From positions 1 to 9,560 of the forward strand of contig JAJYEK010000140.1 of the NCBI GenBank assembly GCA_021785795.1: a stretch of 9,560 bases of DNA, written 5' to 3'. The position numbers and the translations under genes are program-made. This document shows, piece after piece, positions 1 to 7,617 of this stretch. The notes beneath the pieces are model-generated. The model searched no databases. It had not been told where the DNA came from and was given only the letters and a program-made list of their open reading frames with translations. How positions within the stretch are numbered: the first letter of the stretch is position 1; each line of letters begins with the position of its first letter. The stretch comes from Pseudomonadota bacterium (lineage in GTDB: Bacteria > Pseudomonadota > Gammaproteobacteria > Acidiferrobacterales > UBA6901).

Positions 1-127
1 GGGGAAACTCGAGGAAGCGTATGGGGGCTGTCGCCGGGCGGTGGCGGCGGACACCGGATACGTGGAGGCCTGGGCGATGCTCGGTGGCCTCTGCACGGCA
101 CTTGGGAAACGGGAGGAGGCGGAGACC
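1..127 (+). repeat. 127-bp perfect direct repeat, copy 1 (TPR coding)
   Basis: Positions 1-127 match 2195-2321 base for base, in the same orientation and the same reading frame. Identity stops abruptly at 128, where the codons become AGC TAT CGG here and GCT TTT CGC in the other copy. The left boundary lies beyond the window. Both copies encode the end of one TPR unit and nearly all of the next. Confidence 0.95.
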
Positions 128-1390
128 AGCTATCGGCGGGCGGCGGAGCTAACCCCGGAGTCCGTGGAAATACAGATTCAGCTCGGACACGCGCGGGCGG
201 CGCGCGGGCGGCACACGGAAGCAGTCGATAATTACCGGCACGCGGCGCAGTTGCAGCCCGGGAATGTAGAGCTGCGGGTGGTGCTTGCCAGGGCGCTCGA
301 AACCTTGGGGTTGCTGGACGAAGCCGAGGCGGGCTACCACGACGTGATCCGGTTGAATCCTACCCATGCGGTTGCTCAGGCCCGTCTAGGCGCCCTATGC
401 CTGCTGCGGGGTCGCAGCGACGAGGCGTTGCCCCGGCTCGCCGAGGCCGTTCGGCTCAATCCGCAACTTGCCGAAGCCCACGCCGATCTCGCCGTCGCCC
501 TGGAAAATCTGGGAAAAAGGGAAGAAGCGGAGAAAAGTAGCCGTGAAGCCGCCTCGCTTTACCGCAGCGCCGGGTCCCCGGTGCCCGCGCCCCGATGCGA
601 GATCCTGGCATCCGATCCACCCCTGGAGCGCCTTCCGGAAATCTGGTGCGTCATCCCTCATTACGGTGCGGACGCGCTACGGGATCGTTGTCTGACCAGC
701 CTAGACAACATTGCCTATCCCAAAGAATTGTTTGGAGCCAACCGGATCATTGTCGTCGATAACAACCCGCCCAATCAGAACGTGCTATTCACGGGGGCAG
801 TCAACGCGGGTATTACCGAGGTCAGACGCCGGATCTGTACCCAATCTTCCGAAACACGGTACCTAGTCTGGGTGTTGAATAACGATGCGGTAGCTGAACA
901 GGACTGTGCAGCCGAAGCAGTCCGCTGTTTCCGGGAAACGGGCTGGAATCGGACCGGTATCGTGGGCTCCCGTAACGTCCATCTGGACCAACCCGACCTG
1001 ATCGTCTGGGGCGGTTCCTATGCGTGTTTCCCGGCGGGCCGGCACAAGTCCGGAAGGGTATCGCAGGGTGACTTGAAGCGGCGTACCGAAGAGGAATGGG
1101 TGACATTCTCCAGTGTGTTCCTGAATGGCCGGATGATTGAAGAGATCGGGGTACTGGACCGCAATATGAGACACATTGCCTCGGACAGCGATTACTGCCT
1201 GCGCGCCCGTGCCCAAGGCTGGCGGTGTTATTATGAACCGCGCTCGACGATCCGGCATGCGGTGGGTACGTCAAACCGCAATGCATCCGTGGAATTGCAG
1301 AGGATCATGCAGGAGGATATGCGCTATTTCCAAGGGAAATGGTTGAGCGGCAAGCTGTTCGGATCCCTCACGCGTTATCCGGCTATGTAG
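2..1390 (+). CDS. TPR-repeat protein with C-terminal family 2 glycosyltransferase domain (5' end outside window)
   Basis: The frame is open from the first bases of the window, so the N-terminus is missing. The GTG at 41 lies inside a TPR unit and is not a credible start. About five full TPR units follow a partial one (to about position 570), with typical A-x-A-x-x-x-L-G and G-R/K-x-x-E-A spacing. A GT-A type GT2 domain begins near 641 (IWCVIPHYG). It carries VVDNN (752-766), LNNDA (875-889, the usual nucleotide-sugar/metal loop), SDSDYCLRARAQGW (from 1181, matching the ED-x-D-x-C-L-R region) and RHAVG (from 1253). This resembles rhamnosyltransferase-like GT2 enzymes, which move a sugar from a nucleotide donor to a glycan or protein; donor and acceptor cannot be read from the sequence. 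It is probably cytoplasmic, since no membrane segment is visible. The stop is TAG at 1388. The first 127 bases are identical to part of the TPR gene at 1935-3707. Confidence 0.9.
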   Translation, partial: GKLEEAYGGCRRAVAADTGYVEAWAMLGGLCTALGKREEAETSYRRAAELTPESVEIQIQLGHARAARGRHTEAVDNYRHAAQLQPGNVELRVVLARALETLGLLDEAEAGYHDVIRLNPTHAVAQARLGALCLLRGRSDEALPRLAEAVRLNPQLAEAHADLAVALENLGKREEAEKSSREAASLYRSAGSPVPAPRCEILASDPPLERLPEIWCVIPHYGADALRDRCLTSLDNIAYPKELFGANRIIVVDNNPPNQNVLFTGAVNAGITEVRRRICTQSSETRYLVWVLNNDAVAEQDCAAEAVRCFRETGWNRTGIVGSRNVHLDQPDLIVWGGSYACFPAGRHKSGRVSQGDLKRRTEEEWVTFSSVFLNGRMIEEIGVLDRNMRHIASDSDYCLRARAQGWRCYYEPRSTIRHAVGTSNRNASVELQRIMQEDMRYFQGKWLSGKLFGSLTRYPAM

Positions 1391-1577
1391 GGATTCTTCG
1401 CTGCTTGTCCGTGGTTTTGAGAGAAATGTCCGACAGAAAAGTCTGGGATGACCCCGCAACCTGTGACCGGCGACCGGGTGTCATGGCGCAGGTTGCATCG
1501 ACGTTGTCAGGATGTTGGTGGCAGGTGACGAGATAAAGAAACGAGGGGTATAGGGTCATTTACCCGTGAATAGATCC

Positions 1578-1850
1578 ATGCGAAAGCCTGGCCGTAGTGA
1601 CCCCTGCCCGCGCGGGAGCGCAAAGAAATTCAAGCGCAGCCGTGGTTTGGGTAGGATCACATTGACCGGCGTACGCCAAAGTGAGTCCGACCAGATACCG
1701 CCTGCATGGATCACAGGTCCAGTGACCGTTGCGCAAACCGCGGCAACAACGTTCGGCATCATCGAGCCGGACGCCTGCGCGAAGCGGGATCGGTGTGTCG
1801 GGAGATCCTGGGATGTTCTCCGCGTGACGCTAACGCTTATCCTCACGTAG
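1578..1850 (+). pseudogene. Decayed SEC-C motif / TPR gene remnant
   Basis: From the ATG at 1578 the frame reads MRKPGRSDPCPRGSAKKFKR, an evident SEC-C motif (canonical P-G-R-N-D-P-C-P-C-G-S-G-K-K-x-K-x-C-C/H). Only the first zinc ligand, Cys at 1605, remains. The other three positions are Arg (CGC, 1611), Ser (AGC, 1638) and Arg (CGT, 1641), each one base from a Cys codon. About 110 bases later, in another frame (1757-1850), comes HHRAGRLREAGSVCREIL followed by a P-R-D-A-N-A stretch. This is the usual first TPR of proteins with an N-terminal SEC-C motif. Lost ligands, a frame change and the absence of any continuation point to a dead gene. No clear Shine-Dalgarno sequence precedes 1578. The rest of the gap, 1391-1577 and 1851-1934, shows nothing I recognise. 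A short expressed SEC-C-like peptide cannot be fully excluded. Confidence 0.6.
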
Positions 1851-1934
1851 ACATGAAAGAGAGGATGACCATGATGACCCCGGGGTCCAGGCCTCAGTGC
1901 GCGGTCTCCTGGCGGGTAAGCCTGGAACACAAAC

Positions 1935-3707
1935 ATGGCAGACACTGACACCCAAGCACTGCTCGAGCGCGCCGAAGCGCTCCTTGAAGCAGGCCGTCTC
2001 ACGGACGCCAGGGCCCTGTACACGGAGATCTGCCAGCAGGATGGGGGCAATGCGGAGGCGTGGCTGATGCTCGGGGCCCTGCAGGGAGAACTGGGGGCAA
2101 CGGGAGAAGCACTGAGGTGTTTCGAGCACGCGATCACGCTCCGGCCGGACTACGCCGAGGCGCACTTAAGTTCTGCCGCGGTCTTGCAGGCCCAGGGGAA
2201 ACTCGAGGAAGCGTATGGGGGCTGTCGCCGGGCGGTGGCGGCGGACACCGGATACGTGGAGGCCTGGGCGATGCTCGGTGGCCTCTGCACGGCACTTGGG
2301 AAACGGGAGGAGGCGGAGACCGCTTTTCGCAAGGCACGGGATCTGCGGCCAAACGAGGTGCTGTGGTACGCGCACCTGGGCGTCACCCAGCTGCAGAATG
2401 GACGGTACCCAGAGGCCGTCGCGACCCTTCAGCGCGCCGTGCAGTTGAAACCGGATCTTGCGGAAGCCCATTCCAATCTGGGCCTGGCGCTGTTCAGCAT
2501 GGGGCTGACGACAGACGCGGTACGAAGCTGTCGAGAAGCCGTGCGGCTGCAACCTAGCCTGGCAAACGCCCATTCCAATCTTGGGCTGGCGTTGTGTCAG
2601 CTAGGGGACTTCGCGGGCGCGGTGACGAGTGCGGAACAGGCGATCCGGCTGCAGCCGCAAATGGATGCTGCCCACAATAACCTCGGCATCGCGCTTCAAG
2701 GTCTGGGCAGGATCAATGAAGCCCTCGCCCAATTCGAGCGTGCGGTCCAGATCAACCACGAGAACGCTGATGCCCACTGGAACCTCGCCTTGGTGTTGCT
2801 GCTCACCGGGGATTTTGATCGCGGCTGGCCAGAGTATGAATGGCGCTGGCGCCGCGCGGTCACCCCGCCGCGCCCATTTCCGCAGCCGTTATGGGACGGC
2901 TCCCGGCTGGAACACGGAACCATTCTGTTACACACCGAGCAGGGTTTCGGAGATACGCTGCAGTTTATTCGCTACGCAACCCTCGTGAAGGAGCGTGTGT
3001 CCCGGGTCATCGTGGAATGCGACCCGATCCTTGGATCCGTGATCGCGACCTGCAAGGCCGTCGATGCGGTGGTCGCGCAAGGCTCCAGGCTCCCCCCGTT
3101 CGATACGCACGCCCCGCTGCTGAGCTTTCCCATGATATTCCATACCACGCTGGATACCGTGCCCGCAGCGGTACCTTATTTGAGTAAACCCGAAGGGGCT
3201 TACGACACAATAGAACGGGCGATTGACGTACACCGGAACCAACGGAATATCGGTATCGTCTGGGCGGGGCGGCCCACTCATCCCAATGACCGCAATCGTT
3301 CCTGTCCTGTGTCGTGGTTCGCACCCCTCGCGGATGTGCCCGGAGTCAGTATGTTCAGTCTACAGAAAGGCCGGCGCGCGGCGGATCTGCGCGCTGACCC
3401 GCGCGGATCCCGGATAACGGACCTGGCCCCTTTGATCAACACCTTCTCTGATACCGCTGCGGCCGTATCGCGACTTGACCTGGTCATCACGGTGGATACG
3501 GCGGTGGCCCACCTGGCGGGTGCCATGGGAAAACCGGTATGGGTGTTACTGCCCACGCCACCGGATTGGAGATGGATGCTCGACCGGGACGACAGCCCCT
3601 GGTATCCCGGGATGCGACTGTTCCGGCAACCGAAAATCGGCGACTGGGAGAGCGTCTTCCAGCGGGTGCTTCAAGCACTGGGGGGCCTATCCACGGAGAG
3701 ACATTGA
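1935..3707 (+). CDS. TPR-repeat protein with C-terminal GT9-like glycosyltransferase domain
   Basis: A complete 590-residue protein. Residues 6 to about 290 form roughly eight consecutive 34-residue TPR units, for example A-E-A-H-S-N-L-G-L-A-L repeats. A linker with an aromatic Y-E-W-R-W-R-W-like stretch leads to a catalytic region resembling the heptosyltransferase-like (GT9) domain common in bacterial TPR fusions. Visible motifs are ILLHTEQGFGDTLQF (about 330-344, the N-terminal acceptor-side glycine loop), GIVWAGRPTHPNDRNRS (about 440-456) and VDTAVAHLAGAMGKPVWVLLP (about 520-540, the donor-binding D-T-x-x-x-H-L-A-G loop). It probably transfers a sugar from a nucleotide donor to a protein or glycan in the cytoplasm; the substrate is unknown. 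The ATG at 1935 fits the start of the first TPR helix, but its ribosome site is weak (GGAAC about 6 bases upstream). The gene follows TPR-GT2 in the same orientation after 544 bases, so co-transcription is uncertain. Confidence 0.9.
   Translation: MADTDTQALLERAEALLEAGRLTDARALYTEICQQDGGNAEAWLMLGALQGELGATGEALRCFEHAITLRPDYAEAHLSSAAVLQAQGKLEEAYGGCRRAVAADTGYVEAWAMLGGLCTALGKREEAETAFRKARDLRPNEVLWYAHLGVTQLQNGRYPEAVATLQRAVQLKPDLAEAHSNLGLALFSMGLTTDAVRSCREAVRLQPSLANAHSNLGLALCQLGDFAGAVTSAEQAIRLQPQMDAAHNNLGIALQGLGRINEALAQFERAVQINHENADAHWNLALVLLLTGDFDRGWPEYEWRWRRAVTPPRPFPQPLWDGSRLEHGTILLHTEQGFGDTLQFIRYATLVKERVSRVIVECDPILGSVIATCKAVDAVVAQGSRLPPFDTHAPLLSFPMIFHTTLDTVPAAVPYLSKPEGAYDTIERAIDVHRNQRNIGIVWAGRPTHPNDRNRSCPVSWFAPLADVPGVSMFSLQKGRRAADLRADPRGSRITDLAPLINTFSDTAAAVSRLDLVITVDTAVAHLAGAMGKPVWVLLPTPPDWRWMLDRDDSPWYPGMRLFRQPKIGDWESVFQRVLQALGGLSTERH
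2195..2321 (+). repeat. 127-bp perfect direct repeat, copy 2 (TPR coding)
   Basis: This copy is identical to window positions 1-127 and lies inside the TPR-GT9-like gene, covering the end of its third TPR and most of its fourth. The sequence before 2195 cannot be compared because the partner copy runs off the window. Perfect identity next to clearly diverged flanks on the right suggests recent duplication or gene conversion. Confidence 0.95.
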
Positions 3708-4094
3708 TCATCCCCGTCCATGATCCATACGCGAAAAAATCCGCATACCACCCGCCGGAATACCCCGGCGAAGCTGTCGGTCTTAAACCAGACGGTCTGG
3801 GCGCGCCGAACCACGCACCTTGTTGGCCGTGCAAAAGTGCATCCGGTGTCGCGCCATTTCGTGCCCCGTACATTTGCCCTGTGCACATCTCACTTAATCC
3901 AGGCTTAGCACGTCGCAAAAATGTAGGTCGCCATTTTCAGTGGTTACGACTTCAGGATGACATTCATCAGGATCTCATCCTGCCGCGTATCACCTGAGAC
4001 TTCTCCGTACCACGACCGCGGTAACCCGCCACGGCACCGTAAATCCCAAGGGCTTTTAGACCAGCCTGAAGAACCAAACAATAAGAACGAACAG
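3708..4094. other. Gap between convergent genes with short inverted repeats; no gene seen
   Basis: The TPR-GT9-like gene ends at 3707 on the plus strand and the TPR-sulfotransferase ends at 4095 on the minus strand, so both transcripts should terminate here. Dyads visible by eye: GATCAT/ATGATC (3706-3711 with 3720-3725), CGCCGG/CCGGCG (3753-3758 with 3765-3770), CCAGAC-G-GTCTGG (3788-3800) and CAGGATGA/TCATCCTG (3953-3960 with 3975-3982, 14-base loop). None is followed by a clear T-run on either strand, so a classical intrinsic terminator is not demonstrated. I found no convincing coding sequence or RNA gene in the gap. Confidence 0.45.
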
Positions 4095-6125
4095 TTATTC
4101 AGCCTCTGCATATTCACCCAACGCCTCGATCAGTGGCTTGAGGAATTTACTATAGTGCTGCCAGCGTCCAACAGACGTTGAGTAAAGTGGTTGAGTAACC
4201 TGATCATGGCTAGCTGTTGCGACATGCCGCGGGTTACGATGAAAACTTAGGCATTGCTCATTCCAGCCAAGGCCACAATATTCGATGAGACGACGAGACT
4301 GCGTTTCCTGCTCGGACACAAGAGACTCATAACGAACCTCCAGCATGGGTATGCCAAGCGTCTCGGACCAGTGCTGCACGAAGCGCCGATATTGCCTGTA
4401 GTAATGGGCAATATGCTCGAGGTTGATGGCCCAGGGATACCCGCCACTAAACTGCTGGAAATAGATAGACAGACATGTGTCCAAAGGATGCCGCGTACAA
4501 TGGATGAATGCGGCATCGGGGAACATCAGGGCCATCAGACCTAAACAGAAAATGTTCCCAGGCATTTTGTCGGTCATCACCCTCGAATCGCCTACCAGGG
4601 CCCCTGCCTTTGAATAATATTGATTGGCGAACTGATTGATCTGGCCCGCGTTCAGGCTCGCAATATTTCCTGGGAAGCGCGCATCACGCTGGACAGCCGT
4701 AACGATCTCGTTGACGAATGTCAACTCTCCAGCACCACACACGCCTGGATGACTCGCGACAATTTGCTCGGCCAAACTTGTTCCCGACCGCGGCATGCCC
4801 ATGATGAATATGGGCTTAAACCGGCCGCTCGCTGCTCGCGGAAGCGACGACCAATAGTCCGGAGAATAGGCTTGTATTAGCTTTTGAGTCATCGCCTCGG
4901 CTGCCCGAGGAACATAAATGTAGTCTCCGAGCAGGCTGTTCGCCTGTTGGTAGTGGTTGAAGGCCGCATCAAAATTCCGCATTGCGTCGTATGCGTCGCC
5001 TAACGCAAAATGGGCAATGGCACGCTCTCTTGCTGGCAATGTTGGTCGCTTGCAGATATTTTCCAGAATCACGACAGCGCTGTGATCGTCCCCCTTTTTT
5101 CTGCACACACGTGAAAATGTGCGTGCGCCCTCTGTCGTCAATTTTTTGGTGTTGGCAAGATTTTTCAGTAATTCATAGGACTTGTCGTATGACTTAACGC
5201 GATACAGACAATCCGCCTCACCCTCTATGGCGGGAACGCATGTCGGCTCAATTGTGCGTGCACTGAGATACTCACTCAAGGCCTCATCCAGCCTCCCTTG
5301 AAGCACAAGAGCGCTGGCAAGTGAAACCCGGAGCATTGCTGAGTCATTCTTGATTTCTATGGCGCGCCGCAGACTGTGCTCAGCGGCCTTGATATCCCCT
5401 GTCTCCGCCTGTAGGGACGAGAGCTCTACCAGGATTGTGATATCGCCTGGGTTCTGTTGAAAGGCGGATTGAAAGGCTTCGATCGCCTGGGCATGCGCAC
5501 CACAAAGCTTCAGGGCGCGACCCAATTTTACCTGAATGATCGGAAGGTTCGGATTGACATAGAGGGCATGCTGAAAATGTTTGGCCGCCTCTGCACACAA
5601 GCCCCGCGCAAGGGCTAAGTCGCCCGCCAACACATGAGCATTCGACGCGCCGGGTGCCTGCGCGAAGGCCCTCTGTAACCGGCGCTCACATTCTTGCAAT
5701 TTCCCGAGTTTTAGGTAGACCCCACCCAATCCAACAAGCGCGTTTAGATCGTTGGGCGCGAGTACCAGGCATGCTTCATAACACGCGACTGCTTCAGACA
5801 ATTTTCCTATCGATTCGAGCGCCGTTGCGAGCTTGAGGTGCGCGCCAGGATCGCGCCGATCTGTGCGTATGGCGCGGCGGTAGGCGCGGACTGCATATTC
5901 AACCCGACCGCGCGCATGGAGTATGTTGCCGAGCGCAAGGCACGCACGGGCGTTGGCTGGATCCTCCCTGAGAATTTCGTTGCAGAGTTTTTCTGCCTCC
6001 TCTAGTTGCCCCTGTTGTTGATATTCAAAAATCTTTGCGAGCGCCCCCGAGACATTGGCGCTCTCAGGATTCGATGCGACTTGCTTCGAATGTTTTACCT
6101 GCTGTCGCCTAGACTTTTTGGTCAC
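4095..6125 (-). CDS. TPR-repeat sulfotransferase
   Basis: A protein of 676 residues from the GTG at 6125. A basic N-terminus (K-K-S-R-R) precedes roughly nine to ten TPR units spanning about residues 25-400. A PAPS-dependent sulfotransferase domain (Sulfotransfer_3-like) follows. It has the 5'-phosphosulfate loop PIFIMGMPRSGTS (about 438-450), a CGAGE segment whose Glu aligns by eye with the catalytic base of tyrosylprotein sulfotransferases, the 3'-phosphate segment CTRHPLDTCLSIYF (about 543-556) and a closing S-V-G-R-W-Q-H-Y. It would move sulfate from PAPS to a protein or glycan; the acceptor is unknown. The GTG start is preferred because GGAAAG lies at 6129-6134; an in-frame TTG at 6143 would add six residues. 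The gene converges on the TPR-GT9-like gene. Its base composition looks less GC-rich than the two plus-strand TPR genes, which hints at a separate origin. Confidence 0.9.
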   Translation of the reverse strand: MTKKSRRQQVKHSKQVASNPESANVSGALAKIFEYQQQGQLEEAEKLCNEILREDPANARACLALGNILHARGRVEYAVRAYRRAIRTDRRDPGAHLKLATALESIGKLSEAVACYEACLVLAPNDLNALVGLGGVYLKLGKLQECERRLQRAFAQAPGASNAHVLAGDLALARGLCAEAAKHFQHALYVNPNLPIIQVKLGRALKLCGAHAQAIEAFQSAFQQNPGDITILVELSSLQAETGDIKAAEHSLRRAIEIKNDSAMLRVSLASALVLQGRLDEALSEYLSARTIEPTCVPAIEGEADCLYRVKSYDKSYELLKNLANTKKLTTEGARTFSRVCRKKGDDHSAVVILENICKRPTLPARERAIAHFALGDAYDAMRNFDAAFNHYQQANSLLGDYIYVPRAAEAMTQKLIQAYSPDYWSSLPRAASGRFKPIFIMGMPRSGTSLAEQIVASHPGVCGAGELTFVNEIVTAVQRDARFPGNIASLNAGQINQFANQYYSKAGALVGDSRVMTDKMPGNIFCLGLMALMFPDAAFIHCTRHPLDTCLSIYFQQFSGGYPWAINLEHIAHYYRQYRRFVQHWSETLGIPMLEVRYESLVSEQETQSRRLIEYCGLGWNEQCLSFHRNPRHVATASHDQVTQPLYSTSVGRWQHYSKFLKPLIEALGEYAEAE

Positions 6126-6128
6126 GTA

Positions 6129-6134
6129 CTTTCC
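6129..6134 (-). promoter_or_regulatory. Ribosome binding site selecting the GTG start of the TPR-sulfotransferase
   Basis: Read on the minus strand, GGAAAG precedes the GTG at 6125, with five bases between GGAA and the start codon. The alternative TTG at 6143 has no comparable purine-rich site, so the shorter reading is favoured. Confidence 0.5.
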
Positions 6135-6139
6135 GCAGA

Positions 6140-6740
6140 TCAAAGGGTAATAGCATGCTCTGCTTGTTTAATGGATTCTTCTTGGAGTGGGCTGTCGATA
6201 AAAAATAAATCAGGCTCGATTTTCACTATGAACGCGCCGATTAATCCGGTCAAGTCCAGGTCTCCGTGGTAAATTTTATCCAGCAATGATGGCCTGTTCC
6301 TAAACCTTGCGACACCACGTTGCCTGAAGTGGCAGGCAGCGGCGGGAGACCGAATGCCTCGCGCAAGGGGCGTGCTGACCACCCAGTGATGCACGATCAA
6401 TTCACGTTCAACAAACCTGCGGCTGCTCAATGGTTCGGGTACTGACAACAACCGTTGCGAGAACCAGACCAATTCCATCGGCCAGTGACCGGCTCTACCG
6501 CAACACCGTGCTCAGCGTAAGCCTCTATCGCCGTTCGGTGGGCCAGATATCGGCTACGCGGGCTTCGTCCGCGACACGGGACAAAACATTGGCCATTAGC
6601 ACATAGGGCACATGACGAGCGTGCTGGCACTCGAAGGGAGTCACACAGGCTCACCACAATCACCGGGGCGATCCCGAGGTTATCCTTTAGATATCCCCGC
6701 CGCGTCTGGACAACGCGGGAAACGGATCACTTGCCCTGAA
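6140..6740 (-). pseudogene. Frameshifted relic of an unrecognised gene upstream of the sulfotransferase
   Basis: On the minus strand three frames in succession give protein-like sequence. From about 6710 to 6640 it reads RRGYLKDNLGIAPVIVVSL. From 6650 to a TAG at 6525 another frame reads VTPFECQHARHVPYVLMANV and continues with S-R-V-A-D-E-A-R-V-A-D-I-W. Then comes AIEAYAEHGVAVEPVTG. Finally, from 6478 to a TGA at 6140, an ATG-headed 112-codon frame contains RNRPSLLDKIYHGDLDLTGL and IVKIEPDLFFIDSP. That last piece stops 14 bases before the sulfotransferase GTG, as an operon partner would. The 112-codon frame could be a small intact gene. I think it more likely that the whole stretch is one gene broken by frameshifts, because the protein-like signal moves between frames without a gap. 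I do not recognise the family. The upstream limit near 6740 is approximate. Confidence 0.35.
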
Positions 6741-7135
6741 ATACCGGCTGAGAGAAACCATTACGCTAAGTATCGGCGCAATGACGGGCTACAGAAACTC
6801 GACCTAACAATCGCGGTAAACCGGTCACACGTTATTCCTGCCTGAGCCTGTGTCTGCCGATTTCGGAGCGTGAGCACTTAACTTTAACTCCCTTGACTTT
6901 AATTCCATCGTTTGCCTATTACTCTTCACATGAGCTATTCACATTAAACCCAGCCATCTGTTTTCCCGTTATTTTTCTTGGCACGCATCTTAGCAAGAGG
7001 AGCTTTTATTCTCTGGAGATATGGGTGGTTGTGTCCGAGCTGGCCAAAGGGCGGCGCAAAGGGGGCATCGGGGATTCCCACCGCAGGCTGAGCAACGCCC
7101 CTTCGGACGCCTTGTGCCTACGCGGACTGACGGCC
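6741..7135. other. Intergenic stretch, partly AT-rich; no gene recognised
   Basis: Roughly 6880-7020 is visibly richer in A and T than its surroundings. It contains TTGACT (6893-6898) and, 18 bases on, TATTAC (6917-6922), which could be a weak plus-strand sigma-70-type promoter, but no gene follows it in that direction. The remainder up to the transposase relic is GC-rich and shows no convincing coding frame on either strand. I see no tRNA-like or terminal-inverted-repeat structure. Confidence 0.3.
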
Positions 7136-7480
7136 CTAGCGCAGCGCTTCATTCTGTTTGGAACCTAAGCGCCGATTGGCGCGGATAACCTCCTGCAGGA
7201 TGTCGTGGGCCTTAGCGGTCCAGATGAACAGCTTAGGGTTTTTGTTATGTACCGCCACATACTCCCGGATCGTGTCAGTCAATTCAGGGACGCTGCGAAA
7301 AACCCCGCGGTCCAGCCACTGGGTACTGAGATCCCGAAAGAAGCGTTCCGCCATGCTCGGCCACGAGACGGACGTCGGGGTGAAGTAGATGTGAAAACGC
7401 AGGTGCTGGGCGAGCCACGCCTGAACCTTGGGATGTTTGTGGGTGGCATAGTGGTCACAGATCAGATGCAATTCCTTGTC
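7136..7480 (-). pseudogene. IS630-family transposase, C-terminal remnant
   Basis: The minus-strand frame reads DKELHLICDHYATHKHPKVQ and then shows H-I-Y-F-T-P-T-S-V-S-W, M-A-E-R-F-F and I-W-T-A-K-A-H-D-I-L, ending at a TAG (7136-7138). This is the C-terminal DDE half of an IS630-type transposase, with the second catalytic Asp (ICDHYATH) and the Glu (AERFF) present. The first catalytic Asp and the DNA-binding N-terminus are missing. An in-frame TAG lies immediately before DKEL, and further upstream the sequence no longer resembles this family. Only about 115 of the usual 330-360 residues remain, so it cannot transpose by itself. The C-terminus appears complete. No terminal inverted repeats were identified. 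Confidence 0.85.
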
Positions 7481-7526
7481 CTAGGACGGTCACCACATGA
7501 AACGAGCTCGGACCAGGGAATGCTCG

Positions 7527-7559
7527 ACACACCAGACGCTTGCGTCGCTGGTCTCGTGT
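7527..7559. repeat. Long imperfect inverted repeat upstream of the exoprotein gene
   Basis: ACAC-ACCA-GACGC (7527-7539) pairs with GCGTC-(GC)-TGGT-(CTC)-GTGT (7542-7559), giving thirteen base pairs with two small bulges around a TT centre. It sits 58 bases before the ATG at 7618 and just outside the transposase remnant. It could be a regulatory site for the exoprotein gene, the end of a mobile element, or a transcript hairpin. The sequence alone does not decide. Confidence 0.4.
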
Positions 7560-7603
7560 AGCGAACCGACACGAAATAGTTTTTCGCTCTAGAGAAGCTT
7601 TTT

Positions 7604-7610
7604 GGAGGAA
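7604..7610 (+). promoter_or_regulatory. Strong Shine-Dalgarno site of the exoprotein gene
   Basis: GGAGGAA lies seven bases before the ATG at 7618. This near-consensus site fixes the start and agrees with the signal peptide that begins there. No clear -35/-10 pair was found between it and the transposase relic. Confidence 0.85.
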
Positions 7611-7617
7611 TCAGGAA

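Noticed and set aside
822..1286. Minus-strand open frame opposite the GT2 domain
   Set aside because: The plus-strand frame carries clear GT2 motifs over the whole stretch, and the antisense product has none.
1525..1554. GTGACG and TATAGG spaced 18 bases, a possible promoter for the SEC-C relic
   Set aside because: Both boxes are poor matches to the sigma-70 consensus and the downstream gene appears dead. Such pairs arise by chance.
7497..7592. Plus-strand 31-codon frame beginning with ATG between the transposase relic and the exoprotein gene
   Set aside because: It has no ribosome binding site and reads across the inverted repeat. Its composition is not protein-like.
7572..7606. CGAAA/TTTCG and CTCTAGAG dyads followed by a T-run, resembling a small terminator or attenuator
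   Set aside because: The stems are four to five base pairs and not GC-rich, and the T-run leads straight into the strong ribosome site. The evidence is too weak for a call.
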